64,000 nt of DNA, from contig NZ_CP126980.1 in NCBI RefSeq assembly GCF_030252345.1, positions 7,517,501 to 7,581,500 of the forward strand, written 5' to 3'. Below the pieces are notes generated by a model. It had not been told where the DNA came from. It was given only the letters and a program-made list of their open reading frames with translations, and made no database searches. Position numbers and translations under genes: made by a program. Every line of letters begins with the position of its first letter. Position 1 is the first letter of the stretch. Shown in pieces: positions 8,587-19,968 of the stretch. The stretch comes from Actinoplanes oblitus (lineage in GTDB: Bacteria; Actinomycetota; Actinomycetes; Mycobacteriales; Micromonosporaceae).

Positions 8587-8616
8587 GGCGCGCTCACCGT
8601 GACCGGTGAGCGCGCC
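8587..8616 (-). terminator. rho-independent terminator after the lipoprotein gene
   Basis: A perfect 13-bp stem (8587-8599 with 8604-8616) and a TGAC loop. On the minus strand it is followed by CTTTTC, giving a short U-run. It lies 26 nt past the lipoprotein stop. Confidence 0.82.
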
Positions 8617-8642
8617 GGAGTGCCGTACCGAAAAGGTCCTGA

Positions 8643-9008
8643 CTACTTGCAGGCCTCGGTCAGCTTGACGGTCGCGTTGGTGAACGCGGTGACGTCCGGC
8701 ATCTGGGTGCTCCCCGCGCTGATCGTCGTGGCGAACCCGTCCATCAGGGTGGCCACCGACTCGGCGGTGCTCCGCACGTCGCCGTCGGCCTTCTTGGCCT
8801 CTTCGCGGACCTTGGCCGCGCTGTCGGAGTACGTCTTGGCGAGCCCCCGCGGGTCGTCGATCTGCTGCATGCCCTTGCTGGTGACGCCGGTCAGCTCGGC
8901 CTTGATCGCGTCGCAGGCGGCCTTGGTGTCGCCGTCCGCCCCGCACCCCGCCATGGCCGTGACCATGACCAGCACAGCAGTTCCGAACGCGATCGTGATC
9001 GCACGCAA
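8643..9008 (-). CDS. small lipoprotein, function unknown
   Basis: A 121-residue protein with an N-terminal hydrophobic segment and lipobox VTAMAGC, so it is predicted to be lipidated and held on the outer face of the membrane. The mature part is a short helical domain with ACDAIKAEL near its start and a closing Cys two residues from the end. The two mature cysteines (ACDA and EACK) may form a disulfide. The start chosen is TTG at 9008, with GGGGGAA a few bases upstream; no ATG gives a complete signal. It stands alone, with its own terminator, downstream of argG on the same strand (125-bp gap). Confidence 0.75.
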   Translation of the reverse strand: MRAITIAFGTAVLVMVTAMAGCGADGDTKAACDAIKAELTGVTSKGMQQIDDPRGLAKTYSDSAAKVREEAKKADGDVRSTAESVATLMDGFATTISAGSTQMPDVTAFTNATVKLTEACK

Positions 9009-9133
9009 GAGGTTCCCCCGATGATCGTGGTGAATGGCGAGCTGGCACCGTAGCAACGGCGCACCACCACCCACCCGGGAGGCCGTCCCCGCACGAGGAA
9101 GATCACAGCGCGGGGCGACCCGGGAACCCTGTC

Positions 9134-10372
9134 CTACTCGGCCGGGGTGGCGGCCAGGCGGGCGATGCTGCCCGGCATGGCGTACATGTGGGCGAAGGCA
9201 CGGGCCTGCTCGCCGGTCCAGGCCGAGGAGCCGTGGCCGTAGACGATGCCCGCGCGGGTGGCGGCGTCCAGCAGGCTGTACGGGCTCGACGAACCCAGCA
9301 GGACGATGTTGCCCTTGTGCAGCTTGACGCGGACGGTGCCGGTCACCCGGGTCTGGCTGGAGTCCAGGAAGGCGCGGAAGTCGTCCATGATCGGGTCGAA
9401 GTAGACGGCCTCGTGGAGCAGGTCGCCGTACGTGTTGCCGAGCTGCGCCTTGGTGGCCTGCTGGCGGTTGGAGAGGACGAGTTTCTCCAGCTCGCGGTGC
9501 GCGGCGATGAGGATCAGCATGCCGGGCGCCTCGAAGCCGACGCGGGCCAGGTTGCCGACCATCGTGGAACCCATGTGGATGCCCCGGCCGACGCCGTGCT
9601 CGCCACCGAGGACGTTGAGCGCGGAGAGGATCGCGTAGTTCGGCGCGTCCGCCTCGACCAGCGGGGCGCCGTCGGCGAACGAGGCCCCGGTCACGATCCC
9701 CTTGTCGAAGGTGAGGTGCAGCTCGACGCCGTCGGCCGGGGCGTCGGCGATCGACCTGGTGTAGGTCCAGGCGTCCTCCGGGAGGTACTCCCAGCTCCCG
9801 TAGGTCTCCTCGCCGCCGATCGAGGTGCCGATCAGACCCTCGTTGATCGAGTACTTCTTCACCTTCTCGCTGACCGCGAAGCCGCGGCTGCGCAGGAACT
9901 CGGCCTCCTCCTCGCGGACCAGGCGCTCGTCCCGGACCGGGGTGATGATCTCCAGGTGCGGGGCGAGGGCGCGGATCACCGCGTCGTACCGGACGTGGTC
10001 GGCGCCGGCGCCGGTGGAACCGTGCGCGATGCCCGTCGCGCCGACCTTGAGGGCGACCTCGACGACCTTCTCCGCCTGGATCAGCCGCTCCGCGCCGACG
10101 CACGACGGGTAGGCGCCGTTGCGCAGGTAGTTCGCCTTGATCGCGTAGGTGACCACCCGGTCGTAGAGCTCGGCGCGGGCGTCGACCACGTGGTGCTCGA
10201 CGGCGCCCAGCTCCTCGGCGCGGGCCTTGACGGCCTCGGCCTCACCGCTGTGCAGCCCACCGGTGTCGATGTTCGCGGTCACCACGTCCCAGCCCTTCTC
10301 GCGGAAGTCCACGAGGGCGTACGAGGTGTCCAGCCCACCGGAGAAGGCGAGAACGATCTTGCGCTTGGTCAT
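9134..10372 (-). CDS. argG: argininosuccinate synthase
   Basis: Joins citrulline and aspartate using ATP, the penultimate arginine step. The 412 residues match the family. The N-type ATP pyrophosphatase loop SGGLDTS is at 11-17, followed by the TANIDTGG strand. STGAGADHVRYD is the conserved GxTGKGND-like citrulline/ATP loop in a diverged form. The ATG at 10372 overlaps the stop of the unknown upstream gene by 4 nt (ATGA), so translation is probably coupled. It is the last gene of the long argC-to-argG run. Relative to the common argG type the loop sequences are rather diverged, but nothing catalytic appears to be missing. Confidence 0.94.
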   Translation of the reverse strand: MTKRKIVLAFSGGLDTSYALVDFREKGWDVVTANIDTGGLHSGEAEAVKARAEELGAVEHHVVDARAELYDRVVTYAIKANYLRNGAYPSCVGAERLIQAEKVVEVALKVGATGIAHGSTGAGADHVRYDAVIRALAPHLEIITPVRDERLVREEEAEFLRSRGFAVSEKVKKYSINEGLIGTSIGGEETYGSWEYLPEDAWTYTRSIADAPADGVELHLTFDKGIVTGASFADGAPLVEADAPNYAILSALNVLGGEHGVGRGIHMGSTMVGNLARVGFEAPGMLILIAAHRELEKLVLSNRQQATKAQLGNTYGDLLHEAVYFDPIMDDFRAFLDSSQTRVTGTVRVKLHKGNIVLLGSSSPYSLLDAATRAGIVYGHGSSAWTGEQARAFAHMYAMPGSIARLAATPAE

Positions 10373-11258
10373 CGGGACAGTTCCTTCTCGAGAATCGGTA
10401 CGTACGTCTTACCGTCCTGGACGACGTGGCCGGGCGGCAGGACGTAGAACTCGCTGCTGCCCGCCTCGATCGCCTTCTGCATCGCGCTCTGGCGCGCGTA
10501 GTCGAACGGGTCGAGCAGGAACGAGTGCGCGGGCAGCTCCGAGCCGGCCGGCAGGGTCAGGTCGGACTGGTAGACGAACGAGCCCGGCGAGGTGTGGAAC
10601 GGCACCGTGGCGACCAGCACCTTCAGCGCGCCGAACTCGGTGTGCACCTTGAGGGCGCTGTTGTCGTACTGGGTGACGCCGTCCAGCTTCTGCGCGCGGT
10701 ACGCGGAGAGCGCGAGTGCCTTGGCCGCCTTGCCCAGCCCGACGGCCGGCATCAGCGACCAGAGCGACCAGCCCACCCAGCGGCCGGGCTCGGCCGAGGG
10801 CGCGGCGCAGTACCCGCCGACCGGCACCGGGCCGGTGTACCCGCTGGCCCGCATGTCCTCCTGCACCTTGCGCAGCAGCTGCTTGACGTCGGTGTCGAAG
10901 CGGAACGTGCTCCGCTCGACCATCGCCGCGAACTCGTCCTGCGGCAGGCTGGCGATCAGGGCGGCGGCCGGCATCAGGATCAGGTCGACCATCACCCACT
11001 GCGGCATCGGGATGCCCCGGTCACCGAAGGCGATGCCGTTGATCACGTTGAACAGGTTCAGGAAGTCACGCACCGACCAGGCCCGCTCGGACGTGTCGGT
11101 GAAGTCGAGCCAGTTCAGCTTGTAGCCGTACGGCAGCTCGTTGAGCTGCGGCCGGACCGTCTCGTTGGAGGCGAGGAAGAACTCCACCCCGAGCCCGGCC
11201 AGCTTGCCGGTGTGGTCGGCGAAGTCGGGGAACCGGGTCTCCACCGCGGACGAGAAGA

Positions 11259-11262
<4 letters not shown>
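10369..11262 (-). CDS. unknown protein embedded in the arginine operon
   Basis: A 297-residue protein I cannot place in a family. Its ATG overlaps the argR stop (ATGA) and its own stop overlaps the argG start, so it is locked in translational coupling with both. There is no signal peptide. One hydrophobic stretch at about 88-105 ([18 protein letters not shown]) is probably buried rather than spanning. The second half holds [26 protein letters not shown] and a Tyr/Phe-rich beta-like region. The position suggests a role in arginine synthesis or its control, but this is only guilt by association. Codon use is like its neighbours. Confidence 0.85.
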
Positions 11263-13838
<2,576 letters not shown>

Positions 13839-13842
<4 letters not shown>

Positions 13843-14705
13843 GAGGGGACCACCATGGTTCCGAATCCTTCTTCCGTGAAGACTTCGAGCAACGTCGAGT
13901 GGGCGACCCGGCCGTCGACGACGTGCGCCGAGGGGACCCCGCCGCGCACCGCGCGCAGGCAGGCCTCCATCTTGGGCACCATCCCGGACTCCAGGCCGGG
14001 CAGCAGTTTCTCCAGCGCGTCCGCGTCGATCTCGCTGGTCAGCGACGACGTGTCCGGCCAGTTGGGATAGAGGCCGGGCACGTCGGTGAGCACCACCAGC
14101 TTGCGGGCGCCGAGCGCGACGGCGAGCGCGGAGGCGGCGGTGTCGGCGTTCACGTTGTGCAGCAGACCACCGGCGTCCGGGGCGACGGTGGCGATCACCG
14201 GGATCCGGCCGGCCGCGATCAGGTCGTCGACCGCCGAGGTGTTCACCTGATCGACGTCGCCGACCTGGCCGATGTCGACCTCCTCGCCGTCGACCAGCGC
14301 GCCCCGGCGGACCGCCGTGAACAGCCCGGCGTCCTCACCGGAGAGACCCACCGCGTACGGGCCGTGCTGGTTGATCAGCCCGACCAGCTCCCGGCCCACC
14401 TGGCCGGTCAGCACCATCCGGACGATCTCCATGGTCTCCGGCGTGGTGACCCGCAGGCCGCCGCGGAACTCGGACTCGATGCCGACCCGCTTGAGCATCC
14501 GGTTGATCTGCGGTCCGCCACCGTGCACCACGACCGGCTTGATCCCGACATGCCGCAGGAAGACCATGTCGGCGGCGAAGGCTTTCTGCAGCGCCGGGTC
14601 GATCATGGCGTTGCCGCCGTACTTCACGACGATCGTGGCGCCGTGGAAACGCTCCAGCCACGGGAGCGCCTCGATCAGGATCTCGGCCTTCTCCAGCGGG
14701 TTCAT
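13839..14705 (-). CDS. argB: acetylglutamate kinase
   Basis: Phosphorylates N-acetylglutamate with ATP, the usual arginine feedback point. The 288-residue protein has the amino acid kinase fold motifs VVKYGGNAM (K28) and HGGGPQ at 61-66. An N-terminal helix ([19 protein letters not shown]) of the kind found in arginine-sensitive, hexameric enzymes is present, so feedback inhibition is likely. The ATG at 14705 gives the conserved start and overlaps the argJ stop (ATGA); upstream in-frame codons are argJ shadow. Confidence 0.95.
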
Positions 14706-15871
14706 GAGCTGTAGGCCGAGTTCTCGTGCACGTAGGCGTGCGACAGGTCGGTGGTCCAGATCGTCGCGTTCATCTCGCCCTCGTGCAGGTTGATCGTCAC
14801 CCGCACGTCGCGTTTCGACAGGTCGACCTTCGCCCGGTCCTCGGCGGCGGCACCGTTCCTGCACACCCAGACGCCGTTGATCGCGACGTCGACGCGGTCC
14901 GGCTCGAAGGCCGCGCTGGTGGTGCCGACCGCGGCCAGGATCCGGCCCCAGTTCGGGTCGTTGCCGAAGAAGGCGGTCTTGACCAGGTTGTTGCCGGCCA
15001 CGGTCCGCCCCACCTGTACGGCGTCGGCCTCACTGGCCGCGCCGGCCACCTCGATCGCGATGTGCTTGGTGGCGCCCTCGGCGTCCCCGATCAGCTGCTG
15101 GGCCAGGTCGTGGCAGACCTCGGTGACCGCGGCGGTCAGCTCGGCCAGCGACGGCTGCCGGTCCGAGGCACCGCTGGCCAGCAGCAGCACCGTGTCGTTC
15201 GTCGACATGCAGCCGTCCGCGTCGATCCGGTCGAAGGTGACCCGGGTGGCCGCGCGCAGCGCCGCGTCCAGCGTCTCGTTGTCCGCCGACGCGTCGGTGG
15301 TGATCACCACGAGCATGGTGGCCAGGGCCGGGGCGAGCATGCCGGCGCCCTTGGCGATGCCGCCGACCGACCAGCCGTCGCGCCGCGCCACAGCGTTCTT
15401 GGCCACCGTGTCGGTGGTCATGATCGCCTCGGCGGCGCGCGGACCGCCGTCGGCGGCGAGCGCCTTGACCGCCGCGTTCACGCCCGGCAGCAGCTTGTCC
15501 ATCGGGAGCAGCTCGCCGATCAGGCCGGTGGAGCAGACCGCGATGTCACCGGGGCCGATCATCAGTTTCTTGGTGGTGCGCAGCACCGAGGCGGTGTGCT
15601 CGGCGGTGGTGTGCGTGTCGCGGAAGCCCTGCGAACCGGTGCACGCGTTGGCGCCGCCCGAGTTGAGCACCACGGCGCGGATCACGCCGCCCTTGAGCAC
15701 CTGCTGGCTCCAGAGCACCGGCGCGGCCTTGACCCGGTTGCCGGTGAAGACGCCGGCCGCGGTGTAGTCCGGGCCCTCGTTGACGACCAGCGCGACGTCG
15801 GGGTTTCCGCTGGCCTTGAGCCCGGCGGCGACGCCCGCGGCCTTGAAGCCCTTGGGATGGGTAACGGTCAC
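14702..15871 (-). CDS. argJ: bifunctional ornithine acetyltransferase/N-acetylglutamate synthase
   Basis: Recycles the acetyl group from N-acetylornithine to glutamate, so no argE is needed. The 389-residue precursor should cleave itself at A184-T185 in [11 protein letters not shown], the ArgJ autoproteolysis motif, making alpha and beta chains with Thr185 as nucleophile. The start is the GTG at 15871, overlapping the argC stop (GTGA); the first residues (V-TVTHPKGF) match where the family begins. It may also do the first, acetyl-CoA-dependent step if bifunctional, which the sequence alone does not settle. Confidence 0.95.
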   Translation of the reverse strand: MTVTHPKGFKAAGVAAGLKASGNPDVALVVNEGPDYTAAGVFTGNRVKAAPVLWSQQVLKGGVIRAVVLNSGGANACTGSQGFRDTHTTAEHTASVLRTTKKLMIGPGDIAVCSTGLIGELLPMDKLLPGVNAAVKALAADGGPRAAEAIMTTDTVAKNAVARRDGWSVGGIAKGAGMLAPALATMLVVITTDASADNETLDAALRAATRVTFDRIDADGCMSTNDTVLLLASGASDRQPSLAELTAAVTEVCHDLAQQLIGDAEGATKHIAIEVAGAASEADAVQVGRTVAGNNLVKTAFFGNDPNWGRILAAVGTTSAAFEPDRVDVAINGVWVCRNGAAAEDRAKVDLSKRDVRVTINLHEGEMNATIWTTDLSHAYVHENSAYSS

Positions 15872-16869
15872 GGTGCCACTCCGAAGACGCTGAGGCCGGC
15901 CGTCTCCGGCAGGCCGAACATGAGGTTGGCGTTCTGTACCGCCTGGCCGGCGGCGCCCTTGCCGAGGTTGTCGAGCGCGCTGACCACGATGATCCGGCCG
16001 GAGTCGACGTCGACGGTGGCCTGCAGGTGGCACGAGTTGGAACCGGCGGTGGCCGCCGTGTGCGGCCAGGCGCCCTCCGGCAGGACGTGCACGAACGGCT
16101 CGTCGGCGTAGGCGGCCTGCAGCGCCTCGCGGGGGTCGCCGCCGTTCAGCCGCCTGGTGGTGATCGTGGCCAGGATGCCGCGCGGCATCGGCGCCAGGAT
16201 CGGGGTCATCGAGAGCGAGGCGGCGCCGGTGGCCTGCTTGATCTCGGCGACGTGCTGGTGGGCACCGACCTTGTAGGGCGAGAGGTCACCCATCACCTCG
16301 CTGGCCAGCAGGTGCGCCTTGGCGTTGCGGCCGGCGCCGGAGGTGCCGGAGCTGGCGACCACCACCACGTCCTCCGGGTCGGCGACGCCGGCGGCGATCA
16401 GCGGGGCCAGGGCCAGGATGATGGTGGCCGCATAACAACCCGTGTTCGCCACCCGGTCGGCGGCCTTGATCGCGGCCCGGGCGCCGGGCAGCTCGGGCAA
16501 CCCGTAGGTCCAGGTGCCGGCGTGGCCGCCGCCGTAGTAACGGGTCCACTGCTCGGCGCTCTCCAGGCGGAAGTCGGCACCCAGGTCGACGACCCGGGTG
16601 CCCTCGCTCAGCTGTGCCGCGACGGCTGCCGACTGGCCGTGCGGCAGGGCGAGAAAGACCAGGTCGGCGTCGCCGAGCGTGGCCGCGTCGGTGGTGCCGA
16701 GCGTCAGGTCGAGACCGGCCAGCTGCGGGTGCACGGACGTCACGTGCTGCCCGGCCTGGCTGTGCGCGGTCGCCGCGATCAGGTCGAACTCGGGGTGCCC
16801 GGCCAGCAGGCGCAGCAACTCCCCGCCGGCATAACCACTTGCCCCGGCCACCGCGACCCGGATTCCCAT
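15868..16869 (-). CDS. argC: N-acetyl-gamma-glutamyl-phosphate reductase
   Basis: NADPH-dependent reduction of N-acetylglutamyl phosphate to the semialdehyde, third arginine step. The 333-residue protein opens with the nucleotide-binding GASGYAGGELLRLL and has the catalytic cysteine C145 in ANTGCYAAT. ATG 16869 is preferred over upstream in-frame codons because GGAGGTGGG lies directly before it and it starts the protein at the usual MGIRVAV. It is the promoter-proximal gene of the argC-J-B-D-F-R-unknown-G run. An ARG-box-like inverted repeat and a larger AT-rich palindrome lie upstream. Confidence 0.96.
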   Translation of the reverse strand: MGIRVAVAGASGYAGGELLRLLAGHPEFDLIAATAHSQAGQHVTSVHPQLAGLDLTLGTTDAATLGDADLVFLALPHGQSAAVAAQLSEGTRVVDLGADFRLESAEQWTRYYGGGHAGTWTYGLPELPGARAAIKAADRVANTGCYAATIILALAPLIAAGVADPEDVVVVASSGTSGAGRNAKAHLLASEVMGDLSPYKVGAHQHVAEIKQATGAASLSMTPILAPMPRGILATITTRRLNGGDPREALQAAYADEPFVHVLPEGAWPHTAATAGSNSCHLQATVDVDSGRIIVVSALDNLGKGAAGQAVQNANLMFGLPETAGLSVFGVAP

Positions 16870-16879
16870 ACCCACCTCC

Positions 16880-16891
16880 GCATGACTATGC
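16880..16891 (-). promoter_or_regulatory. candidate ARG box upstream of argC
   Basis: GCATGACTATGC is a 4-4-4 inverted repeat resembling the TGCAT half-sites of actinobacterial ARG boxes, 10 bp before the argC start. That position would let ArgR block the operon. Only the half-site similarity supports this. Confidence 0.4.
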
Positions 16892-16970
16892 AAAGAACCG
16901 TATCAACTCACATTCCTTGCGGCAACCACGCCGTGCCCGGAGTCACCTTCGCGCGCCACCCGACTCACCA

Positions 16971-16994
16971 CCCGATAAATCAGTATTTATCGGG
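16971..16994. promoter_or_regulatory. AT-rich perfect inverted repeat between argC and upstream gene
   Basis: Two perfect 10-bp arms, CCCGATAAAT and ATTTATCGGG, separated by CAGT. It lies 69 nt after the stop of the upstream minus-strand gene and about 100 nt before argC. It may be a terminator for the former or an operator for the latter. The AT-rich arms and absence of a T-run make an operator slightly more likely. Confidence 0.5.
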
Positions 16995-17063
16995 CATGCG
17001 AGGGCGGTGGGAAGCGGCGCGGCCCGAACCACGGCGGCCGCTTCGCTCGCGGTCCGGCAGACG

Positions 17064-18092
17064 TCAGGGGCGCTGGGACCAGGTGTGCCAGGCGTCGAGC
17101 CAGCGGGCCTCGGCGTGCCGGATGCCGACGAAGTCGGCCGCGGTGGCCGGTGGGCGGCGGGCGTCCTGGCGCGCGCGCCACGCCTGCTGGGCCGGGCGGC
17201 TGGGCACCGTGGTGGCGAGCCCGGTGGCGTAGAGCAGCGTCTCGTTGATCGCGCGCTCCCGCAGGACGGCGTCGGCGCGGAACCAGGCCGCATCCCGGAA
17301 CAGCGTGGTGAGCTGCGACAACAGGTCGGTGATGGCGGCGTCGGCGGCGTCCGCCGGCTGGCCGGCCAGGTCGGACTGGCGGCGTACCGCGGCCGCCCAC
17401 AGCGCACCCCAGGACGCCGGCAGCCGGGGCACCGGACCGCCCTCGGCCTGCCAGACCTCCGACTCGCGCGCCTCGCGCAGCACCACGTCGACCAGGACCC
17501 GGTGCGGTTCGCCGACCGGCAGCGGCGGCTCGGGCTCGGCCGCCGCGCCGGCCGGCGACCACGGCTCCGGGCCGGGCAGCGGCGCGTCGAGCAGGTCCGC
17601 GATCTCGGCGCCGGGCAGGATGCCCAGTCGCGGTTCGAACCCTTTCCGGTACGCGGTGAGCCCCACCTCCACCTCGCCGAACAACCCGGCCTCCAGAACG
17701 ATCCGGGCCGCCCACCAGTCCGGGCCGGCGTGCAGCACCCGGGCGGTCACCGTGCGCCCGTCCACCACCACCGGCCGCTCCGACGTGGTCCAGCTGACGT
17801 CGGCGAACCGGATGCCGGCCGCGCGCAGCCGCTCCTCGAGCACCTCCCGCAGCCCGGACGACTCCTGACCGGTCCCGGACCACCTGGCGGTCTCCACGGC
17901 CAGCCACGAGTCCGAGTCGCCGTATCGCACGGTGACCGAGGTGAGCACGTTGTCGCTGCTGCCCCAGCCGTCGATGCGGGCGCCCGGCGCGCCCGGCACA
18001 CCGATCATCGGGAGCCGCCCGGCGGCCAGCCCGCGGCGCAGCTCGGCCCGATGGTCCCGGCGGCCCGGCCGGTCCGGCGACGCGAATCTCAT
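17064..18092 (-). CDS. hypothetical protein
   Basis: A 342-residue soluble protein of unknown family. The N-terminal 160 residues look like a mixed alpha/beta domain (WLAVETARW, VTARVLHAGPDWWAARIVLE). A proline-rich bridge (about 168-190) leads to a helical C-terminal half rich in Trp and Ala. No signal peptide or membrane helix. The ATG at 18092 is chosen with a G-rich ribosome site (GAGGGGGTGGGGGAC) before it; a GTG 9 nt upstream is possible. It lies between egtD and argC on the same strand, but separate terminator-like hairpins on each side suggest its own transcript. Confidence 0.65.
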   Translation of the reverse strand: MRFASPDRPGRRDHRAELRRGLAAGRLPMIGVPGAPGARIDGWGSSDNVLTSVTVRYGDSDSWLAVETARWSGTGQESSGLREVLEERLRAAGIRFADVSWTTSERPVVVDGRTVTARVLHAGPDWWAARIVLEAGLFGEVEVGLTAYRKGFEPRLGILPGAEIADLLDAPLPGPEPWSPAGAAAEPEPPLPVGEPHRVLVDVVLREARESEVWQAEGGPVPRLPASWGALWAAAVRRQSDLAGQPADAADAAITDLLSQLTTLFRDAAWFRADAVLRERAINETLLYATGLATTVPSRPAQQAWRARQDARRPPATAADFVGIRHAEARWLDAWHTWSQRP

Positions 18093-18200
18093 GTCCCCCA
18101 CCCCCTCAGGAGAACTCCATCACCGCATGCCGGGTCAAGCTCCCGGCCGGGCGCGAGGCGGGCCCGGATCGCCTCGGTCCGCGGCACCGGCCGGACGCGC

Positions 18201-18229
18201 GCCCGGCCCGTCGCGGGGACGGGCCGGGC
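18201..18229 (-). terminator. terminator hairpin after egtD
   Basis: A 12-bp perfect stem (18201-18212 with 18218-18229) and a 5-nt loop, 43 nt past the egtD stop at the end of the egtABCD operon. It is very GC-rich and without a clear U-run. Confidence 0.65.
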
Positions 18230-18271
18230 GGGATGCCACGGGAGCCGGCTCCGGGCGTACCGGAAAGCGCC

Positions 18272-19237
18272 TCAGACGGCCTGGGCCAGAGCGACGCCGA
18301 ACCACTCGCGCGGATCGGACCACCAGTGGCGGAGGGCGAAGCCCGACGCGGCGAGCTCGGCGGCGAGACCGGCGCGGCGGAACTTGGCGGAGATCTCGGT
18401 GCGCATCTCCTCGCCCGCGGTGAACGCGACGGTGAGGTTCAGGTCGCGGATGTGGACCTGCTGCGGGCGGGTGGAACGCAGTCGCATCTCGATCCACTCG
18501 TGGTCCGGGTCCCAGCGGGCCACGTGCTCGAAGGCCAAGGGATCGAAATCGGCCCGCAGCTCGCGGTTGATGACGTGCAGGACGTTCCGGTTGAACTCGG
18601 CCGTCACGCCCGCCGCGTCGTCGTAGGCGGGCACCAGCACCGCGGGGTCCTTGACCTGGTCGGCGCCGAGCAGCAGCCACTCCCCCGGGTGCAGCGTGGT
18701 CCGCAGATCGGTCAGGAAGGCGGCGCGCTCGTCCGGGACCAGGTTGCCGATCGTGCCGCCTAGGAAGGCCACCACCCGGCTGTCGCCGTCGGGAAGATGG
18801 CGCAGGTGGCGGGTCAGGTCACCGACCACGCCGGCGATGCTCAGGCCCGGGTAGGCGGCGGTCAGCGACTCGACGGCGGAGACCAGGGCGGATTCGGACA
18901 CGTCCAGCGGGACGAAGCTGCCGAGGGTGCCCCGGGCACGCATCGCGTCGAGCAGCAGCCGGGTCTTCTCGGAGGAGCCGGAACCCAGCTCGACGAGGGT
19001 TTTCGCGTCGGTGATCCGGGCGATCTCGACGGCGTTCGCCTCGAGGATGGCCCGTTCGGTACGGGTCGGGTAGTACTCGGGCAGCCGGGTGATGTCCTCG
19101 AAGAGCAGGCTGCCCCGGGCGTCGTAGAACCACTTCGGTGGCAGGCGTTTCGGGCTCGCGGTGAGGCCGTCGCGCACGTCGGCGCGCAGCGATCGGGCGA
19201 GGTCACGCTCGTCGAGATGCTTCTCCAGCGAAGTCAC
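18272..19237 (-). CDS. egtD: L-histidine N-alpha-trimethyltransferase
   Basis: Makes hercynine from histidine with three S-adenosylmethionines, the first committed ergothioneine step. The 321 residues match EgtD. KWFYDARGSLLFE (35-47), LPEYYPTRTE with the substrate-site Tyr56, and the SAM loop ELGSGSSEKT at 83-92 are all diagnostic of this DUF2260-type methyltransferase. The start is GTG at 19237, overlapping the egtC stop (GTGA). It is the last gene of the egtA-B-C-D order seen in mycobacteria and streptomycetes. No egtE follows. Confidence 0.96.
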   Translation of the reverse strand: MTSLEKHLDERDLARSLRADVRDGLTASPKRLPPKWFYDARGSLLFEDITRLPEYYPTRTERAILEANAVEIARITDAKTLVELGSGSSEKTRLLLDAMRARGTLGSFVPLDVSESALVSAVESLTAAYPGLSIAGVVGDLTRHLRHLPDGDSRVVAFLGGTIGNLVPDERAAFLTDLRTTLHPGEWLLLGADQVKDPAVLVPAYDDAAGVTAEFNRNVLHVINRELRADFDPLAFEHVARWDPDHEWIEMRLRSTRPQQVHIRDLNLTVAFTAGEEMRTEISAKFRRAGLAAELAASGFALRHWWSDPREWFGVALAQAV

Positions 19238-19968
19238 AGCTCTCCCAGGGTCACGTCGGTGGGCGTGGCGATCAACAGGCGGTTGTCCGGGACCGGGGTC
19301 CAGGCGGGGTCGTCGTCGAGTGGTTCGGAGGCGACCAGGACGGCGTCGCCGGTGGCGCGGACGGCGAGTGAGTGGCCGGCCGTGGTGGCGACGATCCGGT
19401 CGCCGTCGGTGAGCAGCAGGTTGAGGCGGGAGTCCGGGGCGGTCCCGCGCACCCCGGCGACGAGTGTCGCGATCACCTCTTCGGCGGGCTTCCCGGCGCG
19501 CAGCCAGTGCCCGATGTACCGGGCGACGGCGGCGGAATCCGTCGGCGCCTCGAGAGTCAGCAGCTCCTCCACCGGCAGCTCGGCGGCGAGCCCGGCGAAA
19601 CTGGCCGGGAATCCCCGCACCACGCCGTTGTGGCTGAGCAACCAGGAGCCGTCGAGGAACGGTGCCGCAGCGGTCTCGACCACCGGCATCCCGACGGTTG
19701 CCGAGCGGACCGCCGCCAGGATCGCGCCCGACGCGGTGGTCGCCGCCAGCCCCGGCAGCGCCGCATCCGACCAGATCGGCATCGCGCTCCGGTAGCGGAT
19801 CGGCTGGTCCCCGGCGAACCAGCCGACCCCGAAGCCATCGGCGTTGATGGTGCCGCCGCCCCGCATGTCGCGCGGCGCCCAGGCCTGGTGCGCCAGCGCG
19901 TGCGGCGGATCGAACAGCACCGCGGCGAGCGGCACGGGCGGCCCGAGGTAGGCCAGATGACGGCACAT
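19234..19968 (-). CDS. egtC: gamma-glutamyl-hercynylcysteine sulfoxide hydrolase
   Basis: Class II glutamine amidotransferase-fold enzyme that removes the glutamyl group after EgtB. The 244-residue protein starts MCRHLAYLG, placing the nucleophile Cys2 at the N-terminus once Met is removed. GGGTINADGFGVGW and SHNGVVRGF are the usual Ntn amidohydrolase motifs. The ATG shares its first base with the last base of the egtB stop (TGATG). The position between egtB and egtD separates it from generic glutamine amidotransferases. Confidence 0.95.
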   Translation of the reverse strand: MCRHLAYLGPPVPLAAVLFDPPHALAHQAWAPRDMRGGGTINADGFGVGWFAGDQPIRYRSAMPIWSDAALPGLAATTASGAILAAVRSATVGMPVVETAAAPFLDGSWLLSHNGVVRGFPASFAGLAAELPVEELLTLEAPTDSAAVARYIGHWLRAGKPAEEVIATLVAGVRGTAPDSRLNLLLTDGDRIVATTAGHSLAVRATGDAVLVASEPLDDDPAWTPVPDNRLLIATPTDVTLGEL

